Source of the DNA: Pseudodonghicola sp048268305
GTDB lineage: Bacteria > Pseudomonadota > Alphaproteobacteria > Rhodobacterales > Rhodobacteraceae
Length of the DNA: 64,000 bases
Reading direction: 5' to 3'
Assembly (NCBI RefSeq): GCF_048268305.1
Contig: NZ_JBLWVT010000003.1
Location: 1-64,000 of the forward strand
Position numbers and translations under genes: made by a program. Below, one piece after another: positions 35,152 through 43,207 of this stretch (position 1 is the first letter of the stretch; every line of letters starts with the position of its first letter). The notes under the pieces were generated by a model, which saw only the letters and a list, made by a program, of their open reading frames with translations, was not told where the DNA came from and did not search any database.

Positions 35152-36615
35152 CTACCCCTGAGAAACACTCCACCCTCGAGGAATATAGAGCACCTCATCT
35201 TCCTCGACACTGAAAGGTGAATAGACAACGGTCAGAAGTCGCTCCGGCACAGCCAACTTCTCGGACAGCTGAGAGTTGAACCGCTCGACCGTGGTTCTCG
35301 AAAGCGGCGAAATCTTTTCTAAATCATCCCACTCATTCTCAGGAAGTCGGAGCATGTCCAGGCGTTCCAAGAATATTCCATCGACCCTACCTCCATTCTT
35401 TGTCTTTTCCAGTTTTACAGTCACTATCGCCTCTCGCCCACTGCCTGGCACCACCTTAAATTCCGCTCCGGCGGCGGTGAGGGAGTCTTCAATAAACTGA
35501 AAGCTTTTCTTTAGTTCCTTGTGTTTCTGAAGGTCGAAAACCTCATTGAAGTAACCCTTCTTAATCGCGGGTCTCAGGTTCCCCGTTGAGTCAAAGAATA
35601 TTTCAAAAAGCATTCCATCAAGCAAGGCCTTACGCTTTGCCGTGGCGAATCCGGCAGTGCGCGTCATGAAGCCGTTGATGAACAGGTCGGCAGCGCCTGA
35701 CGAACCGCACGCCGCTTGGTAGATATTCCGACCCAAAACAAATAGGTTGTTCACTCCCATCTTGCGAACACTCGTGTCATCGAGTTTATCGAGAGCGGGG
35801 CCCTGCTTATACCAGTTGTATGTTTTGAGGCCCGCAATAATCTCATGAGATGGCTTGGATGGATCAAGAGCAAACAATCCGTCGGCCAAGGCTTCTTCTC
35901 TATACTCGTCTATGAGGTTATCAATACCGAGATTGAAGAAAAATTCGCCTGAAAGTGAGGTGTGCTCCCACGATGTTTGGCTGCCTCCTGTTGCAGCTGC
36001 GACTGTATTCCTTACCCGTTTGAACATCAGCTCCACTGGACAGTCTTTTGTGCCAATGTGTTGCAATAGCGCTGCCGTATACGCTCCATTGCGCCCCACA
36101 CCACCATCAGATGCAACCTCCCCGGGAGATGTCGCAAAGCCAATGATCGTTCCTTTAGGCGCGTAAACCGAAGCAAGCCCACGTGCTGAGATGTCTCGGT
36201 TCCAAGATCGCTCCCAAGGATTGTTTCTGCATGCATCAAGAATCACAATCTTTGTGAGCACGCTTGAGTTATCCATGCAATCAAGTACTTTGTCTAAAGA
36301 CAAGGAGCTATACTTGACGTAAATTGAAGAGCTGCAATCGGTGTCGATTGCAAGTAAATAATTGGCTCCATCCACTTGTATGCCGTGGCCTGCAAAATAA
36401 AAAAGCGCCACATCATAGTCATCTAAACTATCTTTGAAATCTTTAAGCTTCTTTTCCATTTCGAGGGCGGAGCAGTTCTCGCCGTACACCACATCAAACC
36501 CGAAGCTCCCAAGCTTCTCTTTCATGTCAGAAGCGTCGTTAGTGGAATTCTTGAGTGCTCCTGCTCCAGTATATGCCCCATTTCCTATCACAAGGGCAAT
36601 CTGACGTCTTTTCAT
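35152..36615 (-). CDS. Caspase-like (C14/p20) protease, probable defence cargo
   Basis: A 487-residue protein with an N-terminal caspase p20 domain. IALVIGNGAY starts the fold, His77 lies in FYFAGHGIQVDG, and Cys129 in VILDACRNNPW, so both catalytic residues are present. The C-terminal ~240 residues have no recognised domain; they are mixed alpha/beta, with a cluster resembling a sensor or effector-binding region (LFVLGRNIYQAACGSS). There is no signal peptide or membrane segment. The gene is markedly AT-richer than the chromosome, pointing to foreign origin. Bacterial caspase-like proteases often act in abortive infection, usually with partners; none is evident here. RBS is weak (GGTGA). Confidence 0.87.
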   Translation of the reverse strand: MKRRQIALVIGNGAYTGAGALKNSTNDASDMKEKLGSFGFDVVYGENCSALEMEKKLKDFKDSLDDYDVALFYFAGHGIQVDGANYLLAIDTDCSSSIYVKYSSLSLDKVLDCMDNSSVLTKIVILDACRNNPWERSWNRDISARGLASVYAPKGTIIGFATSPGEVASDGGVGRNGAYTAALLQHIGTKDCPVELMFKRVRNTVAAATGGSQTSWEHTSLSGEFFFNLGIDNLIDEYREEALADGLFALDPSKPSHEIIAGLKTYNWYKQGPALDKLDDTSVRKMGVNNLFVLGRNIYQAACGSSGAADLFINGFMTRTAGFATAKRKALLDGMLFEIFFDSTGNLRPAIKKGYFNEVFDLQKHKELKKSFQFIEDSLTAAGAEFKVVPGSGREAIVTVKLEKTKNGGRVDGIFLERLDMLRLPENEWDDLEKISPLSRTTVERFNSQLSEKLAVPERLLTVVYSPFSVEEDEVLYIPRGWSVSQG

Positions 36616-37396
36616 ATAAAATCACCCGATACGATTGGAGAAGTTAGCAGTCATCTATTCTTGCGTATGGGAATCTCGTCAATAGCCCATTTAACGCGAG
36701 CTTACTGAACAAATGCTCCTGAAACATCTGCACTACTGGCCAAATTCTCATTTCAAAGATGCACATCACTGTGTAGAAGCAACGCCAAGGTGCGACCAGC
36801 ATCTCTTGGATGCACCGAACTGCCGCATTCGGGCGTTGCTGCCGCTCGTGATTGGTGCAGCGAAGGTCGGCTTACCGCCCTTCGCGTCGATGCCCGTCCC
36901 TACGCAGGGCTTAACTTGCTGGCCATATACCTGCCCGTAAATCGTTTCGGCGTTGGCCCCTCCTGAAGGCGATTCTCTCAATCAGGAACCTTGAGAGGGC
37001 GCTCGGGAAGCCCCTCATGGTGTTCTCCTACCGAAATCACCCGTTTGATTGTCGGCCTTCTCAAGACTGAGTTTTCTCGCAGAATCCACAGTCCGGCGCA
37101 TTTTCTCTCTTACGTTGAATCCGGGAAAAATTGCCGGGTCCGGTTCCGGCCTTGCGCCACTGCATGATTCGACATCCGTGCTTCGGGAAAAATGCAATAC
37201 TTTGACTTCCTTCGGTTTTTCGCGTTTCCCGCCGGAAACTCGCCCCGTTGACGAGCTTCCCGGCAGCGTGAATGTCTTCGGCCACCGGGACCGGCCGCGG
37301 TGATCGCTCCGGCCTGGCACAAACGAAACCACGGCTCATCCTGACGGAGAAACAGCGTTTCTTCGACCGGCGGAGCCTTGTCCGAAGGAACCTTTG
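36616..37396. other. 780-bp interval with no supported gene
   Basis: Between the divergent caspase-like and ATPase genes. Short frames exist (for example 36766-36981 minus) but show no recognisable protein features. A 7-bp hairpin CTCTCAA/TTGAGAG lies at 36975-36997. Sequence composition changes from AT-rich to GC-rich near 37250, probably marking the junction between cargo and the transposition core. Confidence 0.5.
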
Positions 37397-38518
37397 ATGC
37401 CGCGCATCCCATTCATTCACGCCCGCTTTCCCGATCCGAAGGACACCGAACGTGCGCTTGTCGAGCGCCTGCAGGACCACCTGCGTGGGTTGCGCAGCCA
37501 GCGGCGACGTCGGCCTGAAGACGGCGCGGACGCCGAGCCCACGGATGCGCCGGCCGGGGACGCTTACAAGCTGGATCTCGATCGAGATATCTGGGGCGAG
37601 CTGACGGCTTCCGACCGTGCGCGGATCGACCGCCGCGCGGCGTGCCTGCACAAGGCCCGGATGGCCGCCACCGGCCTCGCCCACCTGAAGAAGGAGGACC
37701 GGGAGCGGCTGGCGGTGCTCAAGGACGGGGTCAGGCTGGCCGAGATCGAGACCGAGCATCGGGCCGACGAACTGGCCGCGGCGCTGCATGCCGAGTTCCC
37801 CTGGTTTTCAGCGGCGACCGAGCGGGTCTGGCACGCGATGCGGCGCTCGGTGCGCGAGGGCTGGCCGGGGTTGCGCCTGCCGCCGCTGCTTCTGGACGGC
37901 GCGCCTGGGATCGGCAAATCCGCCTGGGCCCGGGAGTTGGGCACGTTGATCGGCGCGCCCTCCATGGTGGTCGAGGCCACAAACGAAGGCGCGAGCTTTG
38001 GCATTATCGGGTCTCAGAGGGGCTGGAGCAATGCCGCCCCGGGCCGTGTTTTGCAGACGATCCTGCAGAGCCGCGTGGGAAATCCGCTCGTCATCATCGA
38101 CGAGGTGGAGAAGGCAGGATCGGTACATTCGAGCAACGGGCGCAGCTTCGATCTGACCACGTCGCTGCTGCCGCTGCTGGAACCGGCGACGGCGAGGGAC
38201 TGGAGCTGCCCATTTTTTGAGGTCCGGTTCGACATGGGCTGGATCGGCTGGGTGATGACCACGAATGATGCCCGCCTGCTGCCCGAGCCGCTCCTCAGCC
38301 GCTGCCCGCCGCTCCGGCTGCGCGACCCGTCGCTGGAGGAGCTGATCGGCTTCGCCCAGCGGCAGGGTTCCAAGCGCGGTCTGTCGGAGGCGTCGATCGA
38401 GGCGGTGGTCGAGGCCCTGCGACGGGCGTCATGCCACGCGCGCCGACTGAGCCTGCGGACGGTGATCCGGATGCTCGACCTCGCCGAACGGCTCGAGGCG
38501 GGGCCGGTGAAGCAGTAG
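37397..38518 (+). CDS. Lon-like AAA+ ATPase, core-associated
   Basis: A 373-residue AAA+ protein. After a charged N-terminal ~140 residues come Walker A GAPGIGKSAW (168-177), Walker B LVIIDEVEKA (231-240), a sensor-1 like WVMTTNDARLLPEPLLSRC and a C-terminal lid with RRLSLRTVIRMLDLAE. The ATPase is of the Lon type but has no protease domain. It precedes tnsA in the same direction, 362 bp away, so it may help transposition or be separate cargo. ATG 37397 has AAGGAA upstream; an in-frame TTG precedes it. Confidence 0.82.
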   Translation: MPRIPFIHARFPDPKDTERALVERLQDHLRGLRSQRRRRPEDGADAEPTDAPAGDAYKLDLDRDIWGELTASDRARIDRRAACLHKARMAATGLAHLKKEDRERLAVLKDGVRLAEIETEHRADELAAALHAEFPWFSAATERVWHAMRRSVREGWPGLRLPPLLLDGAPGIGKSAWARELGTLIGAPSMVVEATNEGASFGIIGSQRGWSNAAPGRVLQTILQSRVGNPLVIIDEVEKAGSVHSSNGRSFDLTTSLLPLLEPATARDWSCPFFEVRFDMGWIGWVMTTNDARLLPEPLLSRCPPLRLRDPSLEELIGFAQRQGSKRGLSEASIEAVVEALRRASCHARRLSLRTVIRMLDLAERLEAGPVKQ

Positions 38519-38880
38519 GTGCGGCCCAACTTCCCGAGCGGGAGAATAAATATATCTCTATATATCAGTACCGTGCATGGATTCCGTGAAGAAATTCCAT
38601 TGCCTTACGGAGGCTTGCGACTACGTCGCGAACGCCGCGTAGAAATCCGGGTATCGGCGCGTCAAGAGGATCGGACGACCTGTGAGCCTTCCCGGGCGCA
38701 GATCATTCGATCGAAAGAAAAAAGCGCACCCCGTAATGGGATGCGCATGAGGTTCGGGCGAGATCCGCCCCTTGATCATCGCCAAACTAAGGACCGCAAG
38801 CGTCCGTGGCAACCAGGATCTCCCCGACGAACGAAAATGTCATCAGGCCGGAAGCCGTCAGGTCCGGCAACGGAGAAGTC
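38519..38880. other. Interval between the ATPase and tnsA
   Basis: The 362-bp gap has an AT-rich patch (AATAAATATATCTCTATATA at 38546-38565), a possible promoter for tnsABC, then a structured stretch with an antisense terminator at 38717-38746. An open frame from a GTG at 38806 leads into tnsA but lacks a ribosome binding site. No CRISPR-like repeats are present. Confidence 0.45.
38717..38806 (-). ncRNA. Candidate antisense structured RNA ending in an intrinsic terminator
   Basis: Read on the minus strand, three hairpins follow one another: GGAC...GTCC (38791-38805), GGGCG/CGCCC (38756-38770) and GCGCATCCC...GGGGTGCGC (38724-38746), the last followed by TTTTTT. No minus-strand protein gene ends here, so the terminator must serve another transcript. 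A candidate -35 ATGACA lies upstream near 38850, with a weak -10. Its role (leader control of tnsA, or none) is unknown. Confidence 0.35.
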
Positions 38881-39648
38881 ATGCCTGAGATCCAATCCAC
38901 AATCGGAACAGCCCCTACGGGATCACGGGGGAACCCCAGCCATCGGATTTCGCGGATCGGTCCGCCCGCGCCGGCGGATCCGGAAGCCCCTTTCCGGGTC
39001 CGTCGGTCTCATCTGCAGAAGATGGAACTCGGAAAGTCACGTGGCAGTTCCCGGCTCTCCTTCGTGACGCGCCTGCACCGCAGGGCCGTGATGCAGGAGT
39101 TCTGGTGCGCCTCGATGGAAGAGGCCGAGGTGAAGAAGAACCTCGCGGCCCATCCCGGCGTGCTGAACTTCAAGGAGCAATTCACGCGTGTCGACTTCGT
39201 GGATCTGGACGGGGACGAGAGCTACACCAAGATTGACACCCACGTTCTGCTGGCCTCCGGTGAAGAGGTCCTGGTCTCGGTCAAATACGACGAGAAGGCC
39301 CGGCGCCCGTCCTATCTGGCCGAGGTCGCGAACATCGCGTCCCAGTGCTCGCGGGATGTCGCCGATCGGTTCGTGGTGCTGTCGCGCTATTCGTTCCACC
39401 CGGCGTGGCGGGACTGCGCCGAGAAAATTCACCTCGCACGGCGGGGCTGGGACCCGGAAGCCGATCGGATCGTCCTGGAGGCGGCGAACGACCTGCCGCC
39501 CCGGTTCACGCTGGATCGGTTGATCGAGGCCTCCCGGCTCGACAATCGGGCGTGGCGTGCGGCCGTCCGGCTCATCGGGGATGGCGACATTCGCAAACAC
39601 CCGCTCGACCGGTTCGAGAGCGGCCTTGTCTGCGAGGTGGCGGCATGA
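38881..39648 (+). CDS. tnsA: TnsA-like endonuclease
   Basis: A 255-residue PD-(D/E)xK nuclease that cuts the 5' ends of the transposon, converting replicative to cut-and-paste movement. The core is visible: acidic residues in MEEAEV (near 79-84), Asp119 in KIDTHVLLASGEEV, and VSVK with Lys135, equivalent to the E/D/QxK site of TnsA. The C-terminal helical part would contact TnsC. The ATG at 38881 has GGAGAA upstream and is preferred to the GTG at 38806. It overlaps tnsB by four bases. Confidence 0.85.
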   Translation: MPEIQSTIGTAPTGSRGNPSHRISRIGPPAPADPEAPFRVRRSHLQKMELGKSRGSSRLSFVTRLHRRAVMQEFWCASMEEAEVKKNLAAHPGVLNFKEQFTRVDFVDLDGDESYTKIDTHVLLASGEEVLVSVKYDEKARRPSYLAEVANIASQCSRDVADRFVVLSRYSFHPAWRDCAEKIHLARRGWDPEADRIVLEAANDLPPRFTLDRLIEASRLDNRAWRAAVRLIGDGDIRKHPLDRFESGLVCEVAA

Positions 39649-41966
39649 CCTATTTCGCGAGCATCAAGACAACGGATCGGGTCACCTTCAACGGGGCCGA
39701 GGTCAGCAGGATCAACCCGGTCAAGGATCGCGGCAGCGAGAGCGTCACGCATTATCTGCTGTCGGTTCAGAACCCTGACCATGGCGTGGATATCCGCAGG
39801 TTCCGGGCGGATGAGATTCCCCATCTGCTCGACAGCGAACTGCTGATCGTCGAGCGTGGCTATTACAGCCCGGCGCAGCAGATGGATCGGGCGATGTTCG
39901 GCACGGACGAGATGTTCGGTGCCACGAAGAAACGGCGGTCCCGCGTTGACCTGATCATGTTCCTGTGTCGGCGGATGGCTCACTACCGCGCGCGCGGCAT
40001 GATCCTGACGCGCGACGGGGTTCAAGCCAGGCGTGCGGAGTTGGATCAAGAATACAAGATCTATCAGGCGCGTCGGGATTATGTGACAGAAACTGCGAAT
40101 GCGACGCAGCGCCTGAAGCCGCTTCCCAGCAATGATGTTCTGCTTGAATACTATCGCAAGTTCCGAAAGGGCGATCAGAAGGCGGGGGTGTTTTGCCCTC
40201 CGCGCGCTCGATCGGTGGATTTGGGCGAGCAGGCGGTTGAAGATCAGAACTTCGTCCTGCGGTGCCTGCAACTGTATCTGAATCCGGCATTCTCCAAATC
40301 AGAAGTGGCGACAAATACCGTCTCGGAAGTCGAGAAGGAAAACGAGCGTCGCCGCGCCGCAGGCTTCCAGGTGCTGATCGACGTGAAGTCGGCCAGGACC
40401 TACGAGCGGTGGATCGACAAATACCTGGACCCGTTCACGGTCGCCGTCAAACGCGAGGGGCTGGCGAAGGCAAAGGCGAAATTCCGCAGCGTCGAGCAGG
40501 GCCTGACAGCCAGCTTTCCGGGGGAGTTGGTCATCTTCGACGCGTGGCAGGTTCATGTCCTGTCGCTGAACGTGTCGCGAGCGGCCTGGAACCGAATGAC
40601 GCCCGAGCAGCGTGCCAAGGTGAAGCGCGTCCGCCGCTGGGTCGTCGTTGCGATCGATGTCGCCACGCGCATGATCCTGGGTTTCGCCTTCTGCCCTGCG
40701 CCGAACCAGGAAGCCTCGCTTGCCTGCCTGCGCATGTGCTTTGCGGACAAGACGCCGCTCCTCAGGGAGGTGGGGCTCAGCAAGTCTTCGTGGGACAACA
40801 GGGCCTATGTCCACATGGTCTCGACCGATTCGGGAAGCGAGTTCGGAAAAAGCCCTTTCGGTGGATCAAGGTTCGTCGAGGCGGTTCGGATCCTGTCCGG
40901 CTCTCTTCTGAATGCCGTGACCGGCGTGGCCGAGCTTCGCGCTCATATCGAGCGCCTGTTTCGTACATTCGAATTGAAATGGGCGCGGCATTTGCCGGGC
41001 TGGACGGCCGGGGCGGTCCATCTTCGAAACGATCGAAAACCTGGCGCCGAAGCCTGCCTCACGGATGACGACCTCCAACGCCTGTTCGTCGAATTCGTGG
41101 CCGACTACAACGCATCGCCCCACCGCGGCCTCGGAGGAGCGACACCATCCGGGACATGGGCGAAGCTGTCGAAACACGAGCAGTTCGATCTCTCCGCGCT
41201 GCCTGGGCCGCAGGCACTGCGTGAGGCCTGCGGCCGTTCCCATGCAGCTGGCGTCTCGGAAGCGGGCATCCGGTTCGAGGGGCTGACCTATTCGAACGAA
41301 TTCATCCGCAACCAGCGCAGGGCGCCGGGCGTCGACAGGATCGCCCAGCCGGGTGAAAAGCTGGAGATCGTCGTCGACCCCGTGAACCTCGGGGCAATCT
41401 CGGTCGTTGCCAAGGACGAGCTGATCTCTGTTCCCTGCCTCGACGAGACCATGCGTGGCAAGTCCCTCGCCTGGTGGAAGGCGGAAAAGGCCCGGCGCAA
41501 GGCTGAAGCTGCGCCTGACGTCGCCGATCACGCCGAAGCCCGGTCGGAAGCCCGGGAGAGATGGCGCGGGGAGGCAAAAGCCATCGCGGATTCGGCCGGC
41601 ATCACCATGGACGGTCGTAGCGACGAGGAGGTGGCGTGTCTTCGCAAGGAGTTGGAGTTCGGCAAGGGCGCGCATGAAGAGCCCTTTGTCGGCCGCGACG
41701 AGTATGTCGATCCGCTGCAGACCGGCTACGCGACCGGTTTCGATGAAAGCTCCACCGCATCCGTGCCCTCGCCCCCATCCGGGGACGATCCGCCGAACGC
41801 TCCGGTGGAGCCAATTCCCTCGATCGCTTCCGCTCGAACGGCGCGCGCCGCCGCCCGAAATCCTGACCCGGAGACATTCCATGACCACCAACGAAGCTCT
41901 GAGCGTGATGGAAAAAATCCGCGCCAATGCGGTCGCAACCACTGCCTTGGATACCTTCTTCTGTGA
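39645..41966 (+). CDS. tnsB: TnsB-like DDE transposase
   Basis: A 773-residue Mu/Tn7-type transposase that binds the end repeats and joins 3' ends to target DNA. N-terminal DNA-binding domains come first. The rve catalytic core follows, with Asp299 (LVIFDAWQVH), Asp395 (MVSTDSGSEF) and Glu436 (RAHIERLFRTF), a complete DDE triad with the normal 40-residue D-E spacing. A Mu-type C-terminal barrel and a proline-rich tail complete it. The start overlaps the tnsA stop; the tail overlaps tnsC by 86 bp. Confidence 0.93.
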   Translation: MTYFASIKTTDRVTFNGAEVSRINPVKDRGSESVTHYLLSVQNPDHGVDIRRFRADEIPHLLDSELLIVERGYYSPAQQMDRAMFGTDEMFGATKKRRSRVDLIMFLCRRMAHYRARGMILTRDGVQARRAELDQEYKIYQARRDYVTETANATQRLKPLPSNDVLLEYYRKFRKGDQKAGVFCPPRARSVDLGEQAVEDQNFVLRCLQLYLNPAFSKSEVATNTVSEVEKENERRRAAGFQVLIDVKSARTYERWIDKYLDPFTVAVKREGLAKAKAKFRSVEQGLTASFPGELVIFDAWQVHVLSLNVSRAAWNRMTPEQRAKVKRVRRWVVVAIDVATRMILGFAFCPAPNQEASLACLRMCFADKTPLLREVGLSKSSWDNRAYVHMVSTDSGSEFGKSPFGGSRFVEAVRILSGSLLNAVTGVAELRAHIERLFRTFELKWARHLPGWTAGAVHLRNDRKPGAEACLTDDDLQRLFVEFVADYNASPHRGLGGATPSGTWAKLSKHEQFDLSALPGPQALREACGRSHAAGVSEAGIRFEGLTYSNEFIRNQRRAPGVDRIAQPGEKLEIVVDPVNLGAISVVAKDELISVPCLDETMRGKSLAWWKAEKARRKAEAAPDVADHAEARSEARERWRGEAKAIADSAGITMDGRSDEEVACLRKELEFGKGAHEEPFVGRDEYVDPLQTGYATGFDESSTASVPSPPSGDDPPNAPVEPIPSIASARTARAAARNPDPETFHDHQRSSERDGKNPRQCGRNHCLGYLLL

Positions 41967-42891
41967 AACCGAGACCTACCGCATGATCCGCGAGCGGGTG
42001 TTCGGCGTCCTCGAGGCGCGGGAGATCCGGCTGGCGCGAGGGCTCTACGAACAGAAGGGGGCCGCCTTGATCGGCCCGGCCGGTAGCGGGAAGTCGACCA
42101 TGATGGCACGGGTGATCCGTGAGTATGAGGAGGCGGCGGTCGCAACTGGCGGCCGCGCCTTCGGCCACAGGATCGTCAGTGCCATCGTGCCTGGCAAGGC
42201 GAGCGTGAAGGACACATGCTGCGCCATCCTCAGAGAAATCGGTTACCCAACCCGCAGCAACCGGACGGAGGACTACCTGATCGACTGTCTGCGGACACAG
42301 CTTCAGCATCATCGTATCGCGGCCATTCACCTCGATGAGGTCCAGGACGCAGGGCGTTATGCGACCGAGGAGACGATGTCTGCCTTCGCGAAGCGGTTCC
42401 GCAACCTGATGCAGGTCGGACCGTGGCCGGTCTCACTGATCATGACGGCGACGTTGGAGGCGAAGAAACTTATCAATCACGATCCGACACTGTCGCGGCG
42501 ACTGCGCCCCGTCGAGATCCTGGCGATGACGCCCACAACCGATGGATCCGCTCTTCGAGGTGCCATGACAGAGCTCCTGAGGCGATCCGGCCTGACCGAC
42601 GATGGCATGTTCAATCACGCAGAGTTCACGCCGCTCATGATGCACGCCGCAGCCTATCGGTTCGGTCTGGCCGTCGAGATCACGATCGAAGCGCTCTCGG
42701 AGGCCGTGGAAATGGCGGATGCTCGGGTCACTCTCGATCATTTCGCCGAGGCCTATTACGTCCGGACCAACTGCGACGACGAACTCAACCCCTTCCTGTC
42801 CGATCACTGGCGCGGGATCGATACGACCCGCGCCATGGATCGTTTCTATGAGGAGAAGAATGACGCGAAGAAGCCGCGCAAACGGAAGTAG
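41881..42891 (+). CDS. tnsC: TnsC/TniB-like AAA+ regulator
   Basis: A 336-residue ATPase that links the target complex (TniQ) to the transposase. Walker A is GPAGSGKSTMM (65-75), Walker B IAAIHLDEVQDA (146-157), and sensor-like LIMTATLEAKKL follows, as in TniB/TnsC. The C-terminus is basic (KKPRKRK). The ATG at 41881 has GGAG nine bases upstream and lies inside tnsB; the overlap fits coupled expression. It is the last gene of the core and is followed by a terminator. Confidence 0.92.
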   Translation: MTTNEALSVMEKIRANAVATTALDTFFCETETYRMIRERVFGVLEAREIRLARGLYEQKGAALIGPAGSGKSTMMARVIREYEEAAVATGGRAFGHRIVSAIVPGKASVKDTCCAILREIGYPTRSNRTEDYLIDCLRTQLQHHRIAAIHLDEVQDAGRYATEETMSAFAKRFRNLMQVGPWPVSLIMTATLEAKKLINHDPTLSRRLRPVEILAMTPTTDGSALRGAMTELLRRSGLTDDGMFNHAEFTPLMMHAAAYRFGLAVEITIEALSEAVEMADARVTLDHFAEAYYVRTNCDDELNPFLSDHWRGIDTTRAMDRFYEEKNDAKKPRKRK

Positions 42892-42921
42892 TCAGCTTCC
42901 TTCCCCCTCAATCCGCTTGAA

Positions 42922-42945
42922 GGTCGCCCCCTGGGCGGCCTTTTT
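42922..42945 (+). terminator. Intrinsic terminator of tnsABC
   Basis: GGTCGCCC-CCT-GGGCGGCC (one G-T type pair) is followed by TTTTT, 31 bp past tnsC. Confidence 0.88.
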
Positions 42946-42984
42946 CTTTGCCTGCTCGCCGCGGGGGCATCAGGGCAGGTCGGG

Positions 42985-43111
42985 AAAACGATGTCGAAAG
43001 ACGGGTTTTTTATGTTGGCAGGACGACATTTGGGATGTCGGATAAGATTCAATGCATTGACTATAAACAATATTATTTTGATCCAGAACAGCCTTTGGAT
43101 GTCGAACGATA
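42985..43111 (-). repeat. Right end with three TnsB-type repeats
   Basis: Three related blocks in the same orientation occur at ~42985 (AAACGATGTCGAAAG), ~43027 (ATTTGGGATGTCGGAT) and ~43092 (CCTTTGGATGTCGAAC), sharing GGATGTCGAA-like cores. The outermost is part of the terminal inverted repeat (43087-43111). Serial binding sites of this kind are characteristic of Tn7-family ends. Confidence 0.75.
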
Positions 43112-43117
43112 GTCAAT
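43112..43117. repeat. Right copy of the target-site duplication (GTCAAT)
   Basis: It matches 28302-28307 exactly and directly follows the right end. Joining 28307 to 43118 gives the predicted empty site. Confidence 0.65.
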
Positions 43118-43207
43118 GTACCATAAGTTTGCACGTTTTGGCGGTTTTCATGTGCCCCCTGTCAAGGGCGATCATTTCATCCTGCCTTGCCTAGGCCCAT
43201 TTGGCGA

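Larger units (their letters stand above)
28308..43111. mobile_element. Tn7-like transposon (TniQ + TnsABC), about 14.8 kb, beside tRNA-Arg
   Basis: The element is bounded by ~25-bp inverted repeats at 28308-28332 and 43087-43111 (22 of the first 24 positions match) and by the direct repeat GTCAAT outside both ends. It encodes a large TniQ protein at the tRNA-proximal end; at the other end are a Lon-like ATPase and, in order, tnsA, tnsB and tnsC. Cargo comprises a frameshifted DUF6882-like gene, a HEPN protein, a GNAT and a caspase-like protein. All transposition genes are intact, so it may still be mobile. No tyrosine integrase, cas gene or CRISPR array is seen, so targeting is best explained by TniQ. 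In Tn7 itself the tns genes lie next to the target gene; here only tniQ does. Confidence 0.9.

Noticed and set aside
36766..36981. A 71-residue minus-strand frame as a transposase remnant
   Set aside because: No transposase motif can be seen; similarity was only an impression.
38621..38812. A 63-residue minus-strand frame before tnsA
   Set aside because: An intrinsic terminator lies inside it, and no ribosome binding site or family pattern supports it.
28308..43111. A CRISPR-associated (guide-RNA) version of the transposon
   Set aside because: No repeat-spacer array and no cas genes were seen anywhere in the element; targeting is better explained by TniQ alone.
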